Virus record (IMG/VR): IMGVR_UViG_3300048927_000336
Span: 1-49,177 of that record
Origin: a virus
Length of the DNA stretch: 49,177 bases
Direction: 5' to 3' (one strand)
Shown here: in pieces, positions 39,120 to 46,523 of the stretch
Layout of the letters: every line of letters starts with the position of its first letter
Numbering within the stretch: position 1 is the first letter of the stretch
Program-made: the position numbers and the translations under genes
The notes under the pieces: model-generated
The model's input: only the letters and a program-made list of their open reading frames with translations
The model's database searches: none
Told to the model about the DNA's origin: nothing

Positions 39120-39372
39120 GACTCAAATCCCTATGATCCAGTAGTTAAAATTATTTTCCTGAAGTAGAAAATAACCGTCTGACAGGGGATTTTTTTGACT
39201 TTAATTAGTGATGTGTTAAGTCTTATTGCAAAGCTATTGCCAAATGAGAATATTACAAAGAAATTCGTTCATACTGCCTAATCTTGGAAGACGTCTCGCA
39301 TGCTGAACCACTAATGCTTTAATTATCTCTATTCCTTCATACTATTGGGCTTCAAACATAACAGGAGGCATT

Positions 39373-39561
39373 ATGGAACAGGAATTCGAGGAACAGGCCT
39401 ATCACGCAGCATGCAGGGCTATCGGCGAGGCTGTGTGGCAGCTGTTGGACGCAGGGGAACCGGTAACGCAGGATGCCATCGCTGACATGATTGTGGAGCT
39501 ATCCGCGCGTCGTGATGATCTGGCGGTCAGCATTGCACGGTCAGTGTTGTTGAAGGCATAA
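39373..39561 (+). CDS. Small helical protein, 62 residues
   Basis: The product is a small acidic helical protein (MEQEFEEQAYHAACRAIGEA, then ADMIVELSARRDDLAVSIAR). AGGAGG lies seven bases upstream of the ATG. The layout A-x2-[AE]-[IL]-G-x-A-V, then V-x2-[DE]-A-I-A-D-M-I, resembles short regulatory proteins of the AriR/YmgB type, but the match is only of general form. It stands alone between the divergent glycosyltransferase gene and the nuclease-like gene. No function is assigned. Confidence 0.55.
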   Translation: MEQEFEEQAYHAACRAIGEAVWQLLDAGEPVTQDAIADMIVELSARRDDLAVSIARSVLLKA

Positions 39562-39689
39562 AAAAGCTCCGGCGACGGGGTAGGCGATCCAATCTTGAAA
39601 GCCACCATTGTCCGCTTTGTACCTGAAACGGACATAGAGAGAAAACTGCCCCTTGAGTTAATAATTATAAAGAGGTAAGAATTCAGTAT

Positions 39690-40484
39690 TTAACTTATCC
39701 TATTTTTCCTAGAACGTGAGATAGTTGGATCTGGCGATGGAGGGGAGATCAGATTTTCATAGCTATCCATGGGAATAAAGCTGTGGTCCAATTCAGGTTC
39801 GATTATACCTTGCATGCTAGTGCTAGCAGTAATGACATGTAATGGTTTGTCTGTCGAATTTATAATTTCCTTCATTTTATTCACCGCATCTGGTGAGTAA
39901 TCGAGACCAAAGCCAGAAAGATTTTCAGACAATGATTTCACCCAAGGATTGCCATAATAGGTTAATATGCGCCCTGGTACAGCTAATGGCGCTTCGCTTA
40001 TGATTTTTTCAACGAAAACCGTAGGTAATGAAAAAGCACTAGCACTCTCTTTTTTAATATCTACATCATATAATAAAATGTTACTTGCGCTTGTGATTTC
40101 TTGAATTCTAGTTAATTGCTCTTGCTTGATTGACTTGAAACCTAGTGGATTACATTGTTCGTCATAGTATTGCCTTTTAGCCTCATAAAAAACAACCCCC
40201 TCTAGAAATAATTCAGATGTTAACATTATTTTCATGACAAATGCAATGTCACCAAATTCAGTTTCTGTTTTACCTTTTAATTTAAAAGAGTCCCATTTTA
40301 TTCTCTGAGGCATGGAGGTCCATTTAATATTTTGACCAAAACCTAGAAGCGCTATCAACATTCTAGTTGTTATATAGTTTTCACTCCATGAGTCTTGCTG
40401 CTGATTTAAAAAGCTATCTGATAATTCTTTAACAATTGCTTTGTGAGCATTGATCATCCACTCATTTTTATTTATTTCTATCAT
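39690..40484 (-). CDS. Putative PD-(D/E)XK nuclease-fold protein
   Basis: The 264-residue protein has ETEFGDIAFVMKIMLTS followed by LEGVVFYEAKRQYYDEQ. D79 and E101-A-K103 form the spacing of a PD-(D/E)XK active site (acidic residue in a beta strand, then E-x-K about 22 residues later), and KQEQLTRIQ may supply the later Q/K helix. The C-terminal part is unlike any known specificity domain. AGGGG is about 11 bases upstream of ATG 40484. The gene is A+T-rich, alone and in the cargo zone. A defence or DNA-degradation role is a reasonable inference; no family name is assigned. Confidence 0.65.
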   Translation of the reverse strand: MIEINKNEWMINAHKAIVKELSDSFLNQQQDSWSENYITTRMLIALLGFGQNIKWTSMPQRIKWDSFKLKGKTETEFGDIAFVMKIMLTSELFLEGVVFYEAKRQYYDEQCNPLGFKSIKQEQLTRIQEITSASNILLYDVDIKKESASAFSLPTVFVEKIISEAPLAVPGRILTYYGNPWVKSLSENLSGFGLDYSPDAVNKMKEIINSTDKPLHVITASTSMQGIIEPELDHSFIPMDSYENLISPPSPDPTISRSRKNRIS

Positions 40485-41065
40485 TGTCTGCCCCTTTCAA
40501 GGTTATGAAAATGGTGCTAAGCTAATTAATAAGCTTCACATTACTTGAGATAAAAGTAATGCTAACTTTTAAACAATTGTGTTTATATATATATTCCTGC
40601 ATCGTTCATTCCTCGCTCGCTAAGGACGGTGGCCTACGTGTCAATGCTTTTGGCGGCAAAGGTATGTCTATGCTAATGCTATTATCATGCTGCGTAAATT
40701 ACTATCAGCCAGGTGTAGCACAACTTGTGATACTCAGTCAGCTGTAAATCAAGCAGATACACATAAATTTATGGCTGCGTTAAATGAGATATGCAAATCT
40801 GGCTTGGAGAAAGCATGGTTTACTGTTCAGAGAACAGATAACCTATGATTGATAAAAATTCAAATGCTCTCATCAAGATATGTGACGCAGTTTACAGTAA
40901 TACCAATCGCAAAATGAATGACATAGCATTAAAACAGCAATTAAAATAATGATAAATTTCAGGCAGTGGTTATTTTGAAGAAAATTGGTGCTTTAATTAA
41001 AGGATGGTGAGGTGATTATGATCTGGCACTCATAGAATCTTCGCATAAGTGTTTTTTATTTGCCA
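40485..41065. other. Stretch without a firm gene; two coupled tiny reading frames
   Basis: No well-supported gene is seen in these 581 bases. On the plus strand a 53-codon frame (40687-40848, MLRKLLSARCSTTCDTQS..., ending in TVQRTDNL) has an ATGA overlap with a 34-codon frame (40845-40949, MIDKNSNALIKICDAVYSNT). The composition looks coding, but there is no clear ribosome binding site before the first. They may be remnants of a decayed cargo gene. Confidence 0.35.
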
Positions 41066-41737
41066 TCAAAAGTATGGCAATATTCCTGAGAATTTTACAA
41101 TCCTATTGATAATTGTGCCATCACCTGTTGTAAGAATCACTTTGACTGATGGTAATATTTCATTTTTAGAACTGAGCATTAACTTTGATTCACCAGATTT
41201 TAAATATTTTACTTCATTACCAAAAGCATCAATACCTTTCTCATAATAGCACTTACCAAATGCTGCGTTAAATCCCTTTTCTTTTTCCTTTCCTTCTAAG
41301 CATGCTCTGGTCTGATTTGTCATAAATATAGGGAGATTAACTTGATATGAAACTCTTTCCACGCTATTGGCTTCAATTTTAAAGATCTTGTTAAGGCTAT
41401 CAATATCTTCATTGTAAAAGGCTGGGGTGTATATTTTCCCTGCGCCGTCAATTAGATATTTAATATCAACTTTTTTTATTGATGCCGCTCTGCTTAAATT
41501 ATTTGATAGTGTAAGCTCAAAAACAAAAGGTCCCCCAAGGGTTTTATCTTTGCCATATATTTCAGAAGGAAGTTTGCTTTTATAAATTTCGCTAAGAGCC
41601 TTTTTATTACTAAAGCCTAGGTTAGCTTCAACAAGAAGAGTGTCTTTGACTGGTTGGAATTGTTTAATGGCTACAAACACACTAACACTTAGGCTTAGTA
41701 TTGATATAATTAAAGTTAATTTATCGTAAACTTTCAA
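41066..41737 (-). CDS. Membrane-anchored partner of the FRG protein
   Basis: The 223-residue protein has one N-terminal transmembrane segment (about residues 8-24: LIISILSLSVSVFVAIK) and a large outside or periplasm-facing domain, beta-rich by sequence (FVFELTLSNNLSRAASIKKV, VERVSYQVNLPIF). Its ATG overlaps the TGA of the FRG gene (ATGA), so the two are made as a pair in fixed ratio. Two cysteines flank an ACLEGKEKEKGFNAAFGKC loop that might form a disulphide if exported. No family is recognised. Confidence 0.7.
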   Translation of the reverse strand: MKVYDKLTLIISILSLSVSVFVAIKQFQPVKDTLLVEANLGFSNKKALSEIYKSKLPSEIYGKDKTLGGPFVFELTLSNNLSRAASIKKVDIKYLIDGAGKIYTPAFYNEDIDSLNKIFKIEANSVERVSYQVNLPIFMTNQTRACLEGKEKEKGFNAAFGKCYYEKGIDAFGNEVKYLKSGESKLMLSSKNEILPSVKVILTTGDGTIINRIVKFSGILPYF

Positions 41738-43182
41738 TTGAAGCGCCCCGCATTTAAACTTGCTTGTATTCTTTTATTCATGTTTTCATATTTTCTTGCT
41801 ATTTCACCCGCTGCTTTTTCAATGCCAGGGTAAACGGTACTTTCCGTTATGCCAAACTTTGCTAATTGCTCCATGATCTCCTCTTTGTTATTAATAATGA
41901 ATTTTCTAACCTTGATTTCACTGCTTTCCTCTCCAAATTCAGGTAGTATTGCATCTTCACCAAATATCAGGAATGCACCTGATTGAGAGTTGATTCGAGG
42001 GTTGGACATTTTTCCCTTGACTGCAATAATACGCTTCAAATCTTTTGAGTTGATCTTGTCTTTAAAGTGAGGTTTTTCTTCTTTTATTAAGTGCAACAGC
42101 TGTGAGCAGGAAATGGAATTATTAAATTCTTCAATCGCTAAATTATAATTTAGTTCGTTTTTTTCTTTCTCAGAAAGACGTGAGAGGTTAGCAATGCAGC
42201 TGACTGTATCCGAATCAAAAAATTTTATATGGCTTTTTTTAGTGGTCATTACAATCACATTGCCGTCAACTTCTTTCATTTCACTGGTTTTTTTATCTTT
42301 CTCTTTCTTCATAGCTGAGCATGCAAAGTAAAGCGCTATCAATGGATTGGTAGTGACATCAAGTAATCTTGTTGGTAGGCCATAATGTTGCATGCGGACA
42401 AGTTTATCCAGCATATATCTGTCATTCATGAACTCGGCAGGTTGAACTGTTAAGAGCTCATTGATCATTTCAGATTCAAACTGCTTATAAAGAAAGTTAC
42501 TTTGTTCATCTATTCTGAAAACAGATGGGGTGAGCTTATAGCGATAGTCTGAATGACCACGATAAAAAATTTCCTCGTCATCTTCACATGAGTGCTTAAC
42601 TATTTTATCGAGGTAGTCAATTACGTCTTTAATTACCTCTCCCTTGAAGTCGCTTTTTTCATAAGAACTCAGTTTTTTTTCAATTTCCTTTTGGTCGTTA
42701 AACTCTATCGGAGTGTAAATAATATTGTATTGTGGAGGGCTGATGCCAAGTGAGCTTATTACTGAGGCAGCCGTTGTGTTTTTAACTGACCAATGAGTAC
42801 GATGCAGGCCAAAGCTACCTAGACCTAACTCTTTTGAATATTCTTTGGATTTATTTAATATTCGACGACCTAAGTCTCTCGTTATTTCGAATTGGAATCT
42901 AATGTTCGCCTCACTCTTAACCTTGACTATTTCAAGATTAAACACCCTCCCTAAACGAACTAATGAAGTATCTTGATTGCCATTCTCATCTTCATCCGGT
43001 TCTGTCAAAAATAGCACTGGTATCATTTCAAGAAAGTTAAGGGTGTTTTTGTCTAAGGGAAGAAGTTTATTCCTTATTTCTTCTGCAGTTGATTCAAATA
43101 ACCGTGAGACTGAGAACGTTTCCGTTCCTCTCATTTTTTGGAAAAACTCATAACTTTCGCCTGCTACAATAAAATTAAGCAT
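41734..43182 (-). CDS. FRG-domain protein
   Basis: The 482-residue protein carries an FRG domain from about residue 200 to 300: FYRGH at 206-210 (the F/Y-R-G signature), YKLTPSVFR, then MQHYGLPTRLLDVTTNPLIA at 264-283, LYFAC. FRG domains are widespread in bacterial genomic islands and phages and are often suspected of a role in defence, with no settled biochemistry known to me. The N-terminal 195 residues and the C-terminal 170 residues match nothing I recognise. It is the first gene of a two-gene operon with the membrane-anchored protein. The operon is A+T-rich and diverges from the UmuD'-like gene. Confidence 0.82.
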   Translation of the reverse strand: MLNFIVAGESYEFFQKMRGTETFSVSRLFESTAEEIRNKLLPLDKNTLNFLEMIPVLFLTEPDEDENGNQDTSLVRLGRVFNLEIVKVKSEANIRFQFEITRDLGRRILNKSKEYSKELGLGSFGLHRTHWSVKNTTAASVISSLGISPPQYNIIYTPIEFNDQKEIEKKLSSYEKSDFKGEVIKDVIDYLDKIVKHSCEDDEEIFYRGHSDYRYKLTPSVFRIDEQSNFLYKQFESEMINELLTVQPAEFMNDRYMLDKLVRMQHYGLPTRLLDVTTNPLIALYFACSAMKKEKDKKTSEMKEVDGNVIVMTTKKSHIKFFDSDTVSCIANLSRLSEKEKNELNYNLAIEEFNNSISCSQLLHLIKEEKPHFKDKINSKDLKRIIAVKGKMSNPRINSQSGAFLIFGEDAILPEFGEESSEIKVRKFIINNKEEIMEQLAKFGITESTVYPGIEKAAGEIARKYENMNKRIQASLNAGRFN

Positions 43183-43382
43183 TTGTTCTCACTGGCTCTG
43201 TAGGGATTCTAAGGTGTAAGTATGAACCGATCATTCCAGCCTAATCAGGTTTGGGTCAACTACTATTTATGGTATTACATGAAATTTCACTTACTAGTCC
43301 TTCATTAAGTATTGATTACCCGTTGACTCTTAACAGTGCGCAGAGCGCCTAAGAGAAACAGCCCACAGAACGGAGCATTTGA

Positions 43383-43760
43383 ATGGCTTTTCAGAATCCC
43401 GCTCAGAACTTTACTGAAACACGCCTGAACCTAGGCGATTTAGTGCACCTTTCTCCCTACTCAACTTATCTGATGCGTAGCGAAAGCGACTGTCCCGGTG
43501 CCGGGATTGTCAAAGGATCCGTGCTGGCCATTGATCGCGCGCTGACACCAGCGCATGGTCAACTTATCGTTGCTGAGTTTGACGGGGGGCTTACGCTGAG
43601 GCGGTTGCTTCTCAATCCTATTCCCGCTTTACAGGCGCTGGACGCGGACGAGACTGTAACGCTGCTTGATGTAAGCCAGGCGCTTCCTGTGTGGGGTGTG
43701 GTCGCTTATGCCCTCACTGATGTAGCCGGGGTGGGATTTAACGGACCAGCAGGAGAATAA
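43383..43760 (+). CDS. UmuD'-like (HumD-type) protein without catalytic dyad
   Basis: The 125-residue protein aligns with UmuD from just after its Cys24-Gly25 cleavage site: NPAQNFTETRLNLGDL matches SPAADYVEQRIDLNQL, and STYLMR, AHGQLIVAEFDGGLTL and ALPVWGVVAYAL match the rest. Thus the self-cleaved N-terminal arm is absent from the gene. The position of UmuD Ser60 is Cys37 (DCPGAG, one residue shorter) and Lys97 is replaced by Arg73 (LTLRRL). Phage P1 HumD is a known natural UmuD' homologue. GGAG precedes ATG by eight bases. It would be a ready-made UmuD' partner for the adjacent UmuC. No good LexA box was found upstream. Confidence 0.82.
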   Translation: MAFQNPAQNFTETRLNLGDLVHLSPYSTYLMRSESDCPGAGIVKGSVLAIDRALTPAHGQLIVAEFDGGLTLRRLLLNPIPALQALDADETVTLLDVSQALPVWGVVAYALTDVAGVGFNGPAGE

Positions 43761-43762
43761 TT

Positions 43763-45025
43763 ATGTTTGCGCTGGCCGACGCCAATAATTTTTACGCCTC
43801 TTGCGAGACTGTATTCAGACCCGATCTGCGTGGTAAACCCATTGTCGTTGTGTCCAACAACGACGGCTGCGTTATCGCACGCTCAGCGGAGGCAAAGCGC
43901 ATGGGCATCAAAATGGCCGCTCCGCTGTTTAAAAATGAGCGTTACTTTCGTGAGAACGGCGTTCACGTATTCAGCTCCAATTACGAGCTGTATGGCGACA
44001 TGTCAGCACGCATGATGGCCATACTGGGCGAGATGGCTGCGGGTCAGGAAGTCTACTCCATTGATGAGTCATTTCTGGACGTTACCGGGATTAGCAACAT
44101 TATCCCGCTCGAGACATTCGGGCAGCAGATGCGCGAGCGCATCCGGAAGGAAACCGGGCTGATAATTGGCGTGGGATTCGCACCGACCAAAGCGCTGGCC
44201 AAACTTGCCAATCACGCGGCCAAGAAGTGGACACAGACGAACGGCGTTGTGGACCTGTCTGATAGAAGCCGGCAACGAAAGCTCCTACATCTGACTGATG
44301 TCAGCGATATCTGGGGAATTGGTCAGCGTATTAGTAAGCGGCTGAACCAGCTGGGAATAACAACTGCTCTGCAGCTTGCGGATAGCAATGTCAGCATGAT
44401 ACGAAAAAATTTTGACGTCATGGTTGAGCGCATCATGCGTGAGCTAAACGGCGAGTCCTGTATAGCTCTTGAAGATGCGCCACCTCCGAAACAACACATA
44501 CTGAATTCGCGATCTTTTGGCGAGAGAGTAACAAAACTGGAACATATGCAGCAGGCTATCGTGATGTATGCCACACGTGCGGCTGAGAAGCTCAGGGAGC
44601 AGAATTCGCGCTGCCGCCATATTAGTGTGTCAGTTGCTACCGGCAGGCACGGCGATGAACCGCGATATTCGAATACTGCATCGTGCATGCTTGACTATCC
44701 GACCAATGATACGCGGGACATTATCGAATCAGCACTTCGTAGTCTCGGCTCTATATGGCAGGACGGCTACCGGTATGCCAAAGCAGGGGTGATGCTGGGT
44801 GATTTTTACCAGTCAGGTATGACGCAGTTTGACATGTTCAGTGAGCAGCAACCGCGTGCGAATGCAGACGCTTTAATGGCAGCGCTGGACGGTATCAATC
44901 GCTCAGGTAAAGGTAAGATCTGGTTTGCAGGGCAGGGAGAGCGCGACAGCTCATGGCAGATGAAGCGTGAAATGCTTTCGCCGCGCTACACAACAAGGAT
45001 AAGAGATATTCCAAGAATAAAATAA
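43763..45025 (+). CDS. UmuC-like Y-family DNA polymerase 1
   Basis: The 420-residue protein is a full-length UmuC homologue: MFALADANNFYASCETVFRP (metal-binding Asp in the first strand), SNNDGCVIARSAEAKRMG, the palm motif YSIDESFLDVTG, GVGFAPTKALAKLANHAAKK and the little-finger region FGERVTKLEHM. The C-terminal beta-clamp motif is QFDMF, near the E. coli UmuC QLNLF. It would perform error-prone translesion synthesis with UmuD'. It starts two bases after the UmuD'-like stop, with AGGAGA upstream. It is more divergent from E. coli UmuC than the second copy. Confidence 0.92.
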   Translation: MFALADANNFYASCETVFRPDLRGKPIVVVSNNDGCVIARSAEAKRMGIKMAAPLFKNERYFRENGVHVFSSNYELYGDMSARMMAILGEMAAGQEVYSIDESFLDVTGISNIIPLETFGQQMRERIRKETGLIIGVGFAPTKALAKLANHAAKKWTQTNGVVDLSDRSRQRKLLHLTDVSDIWGIGQRISKRLNQLGITTALQLADSNVSMIRKNFDVMVERIMRELNGESCIALEDAPPPKQHILNSRSFGERVTKLEHMQQAIVMYATRAAEKLREQNSRCRHISVSVATGRHGDEPRYSNTASCMLDYPTNDTRDIIESALRSLGSIWQDGYRYAKAGVMLGDFYQSGMTQFDMFSEQQPRANADALMAALDGINRSGKGKIWFAGQGERDSSWQMKREMLSPRYTTRIRDIPRIK

Positions 45026-45213
45026 CTTTAACTGAATAAGCGAAGGTGGATCGGACTTGATTTAGTGTAAGGTCCGCTGTGTGCTAGAAGTGGACATTGT
45101 ATATGTTAATCTGTAACAATATGAGCTGTTAGACATACCTTATAAATAGCTTTTAGATTATAAAAAACTAACATGTTTTTTTAAAATTAAATAAATATCG
45201 AGATGTTCAATAT

Positions 45214-45894
45214 ATGTTCAATCCTTTGAAAGGGTGGCTTGACCGGCGTCATCCGATATCAGAACGTTTTTATACCCCGGGGCATATAGATATCCCTAAT
45301 CCAGATTGGCCCTGTTGGATTTCAATTGAGGAATGTCAACCTCTACACTTAGTGATGAATATGCAGTGGTTAAGTCTCAAAGACGCCAGAGCAAACACCC
45401 AATCCTACTTAGATAGTGCTAGCGAGCTTATTAGGGGACTTGAAGGTGGATGGCTTGACAGATGGGAGCAGGAACAAATTCTTACTGAGTTGGGTGAAAC
45501 TCCCCTACCTTCACTACCCATCTACCTGATATCCTGTGGTGATGGAGATGACGAAGAACTTGTCTATGTTGGGAAAACTAAAAATACATCGCGCTTCAAT
45601 GGAGGTCATAGCGCAGCGCTGAAGTTACATGCACCTGAGTATCAAAATAAGTCAAAAAAAATATATAGGTGCACCGCTTGGTTTTATATTGATGATGAGT
45701 ATATTTCTCTTGATTGGATACAGCCTGAACAACTAGCACATGATATTTTAGATAGTATTGAATCGCAGTTGATTTATTGGCTTCAGCCTCCGCTTAATAC
45801 GCATAAGAAAAAGAAAAATCTTGCAAGGTGGGAATTTGATATCCATGTCCAAAACTTAATATGCGGAGGGTTTATGAATGACAATTTCATATGA
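45214..45894 (+). CDS. GIY-YIG-like nuclease-fold protein
   Basis: The 226-residue protein has a GIY-YIG-like core in its C-terminal half: IYLI at 103-106 for GIY, VYVGKT at 117-122 for YIG, R127 and GH at 131-132, E183 in SIESQLIYWL and N195 in QPPLN. These match in order and spacing the catalytic Tyr, Arg, Glu and the Asn of the family. A 10-residue acidic insertion (CGDGDDEELV) widens the first loop. The N-terminal 95 residues are unassigned. The gene is A+T-rich and single, between the two polymerase operons, with no visible sign of being a homing endonuclease in a host gene. It may act on DNA of invading elements. Confidence 0.65.
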   Translation: MFNPLKGWLDRRHPISERFYTPGHIDIPNPDWPCWISIEECQPLHLVMNMQWLSLKDARANTQSYLDSASELIRGLEGGWLDRWEQEQILTELGETPLPSLPIYLISCGDGDDEELVYVGKTKNTSRFNGGHSAALKLHAPEYQNKSKKIYRCTAWFYIDDEYISLDWIQPEQLAHDILDSIESQLIYWLQPPLNTHKKKKNLARWEFDIHVQNLICGGFMNDNFI

Positions 45895-46246
45895 TTTAAT
45901 ATTGATTCAGCGGCTTTTGAGTAATTGTAAACTTCTGCTTCACGCTCTTTGCGGACTAAAGCAGTGGTAAAATTTTGCGCTGGAACAGTTAACTCTCAAG
46001 TCACCTATTTATTCTGCGGGATGGTTTTTGTGAGTGAGGTCATCATCGGAGCGACAACTTAACGGCAGGCATAAAAATTTCCGGCGAAGGACTGGTTACA
46101 TATCGCGCCTGAGTTTTCATACTGCGGCGTGAAGGATTTGAGATAAGTTGACCGTAAAATAACCCTATGGCCTAAAAATCAAGCATCCTCAGAGACTTTA
46201 CAATTCTGTGTCACGTTTAGCCTTGATCAAATCCACTGATCCATAA
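45895..46246. other. Gene-free stretch before the second polymerase operon
   Basis: I find no credible gene or RNA in these 352 bases on either strand, only short frames without ribosome sites. The stretch ends at the LexA box. It may be the scar of a former insertion. Confidence 0.4.
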
Positions 46247-46266
46247 TACTGTTTATTTATACAGTA
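46247..46266. promoter_or_regulatory. LexA (SOS) box
   Basis: TACTGTTTATTTATACAGTA matches the E. coli consensus TACTGTATATATATACAGTA at 18 of 20 positions, with both CTGT and ACAG half-sites exact. It lies 17 bp before the start of the small gene and overlaps the likely promoter, so LexA would block this operon until DNA damage. Confidence 0.93.
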
Positions 46267-46283
46267 ATATTATGGGGGTTATT

Positions 46284-46523
46284 ATGCCACGCGACTACGA
46301 AATCATGATGGCTTTCAGGCAAGCGATTAAGCGCGATGCCGAAGGCCGATTCACCATTAGTACACTCGACTTTGTAAAAGAGCTTGGCCAGATGAACTGG
46401 CATTACACCCTCAACTCTGCGAATAAGTGGATAGAGACACATACGACGACGTTCCGGGATATTTCACCTACAGATGGTGATGAGCGCGTTTTTCAGGTAT
46501 TTAATCCGAACGGCGGTATGTGA
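46284..46523 (+). CDS. SOS-controlled small protein preceding UmuC 2
   Basis: The 79-residue protein from ATG 46284 (GGGGG five bases upstream) begins MPRDYEIMMAFRQAIKRDAE and contains FTISTLDFVKELGQMNWHYT, SANKWIETHTTTFRDIS and RVFQVFNPNGG. It is not UmuD-like: no S24 domain is present. It occupies the UmuD place in an operon with a LexA box, and its TGA overlaps the polymerase ATG (TGATG). An alternative ATG at 46272 would add four residues. The fold looks like a small helix-rich, perhaps winged-helix protein. It may modulate the polymerase or regulate transcription; this is inference. Confidence 0.75.
   Translation: MPRDYEIMMAFRQAIKRDAEGRFTISTLDFVKELGQMNWHYTLNSANKWIETHTTTFRDISPTDGDERVFQVFNPNGGM

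Noticed and set aside
39595-39678. 27-codon frame from TTG (KATIVRFVPETDIERKLPLE-like peptide)
   Set aside because: It reads protein-like but has no ATG and no clear ribosome site; it is too short to support as a gene.
43183-43382. Search for a LexA box upstream of the UmuD'-like gene
   Set aside because: Only a poor match (TACTATTTATGGTATTACAT) is present, without CTG/CAG half-sites; I do not call it a LexA box.
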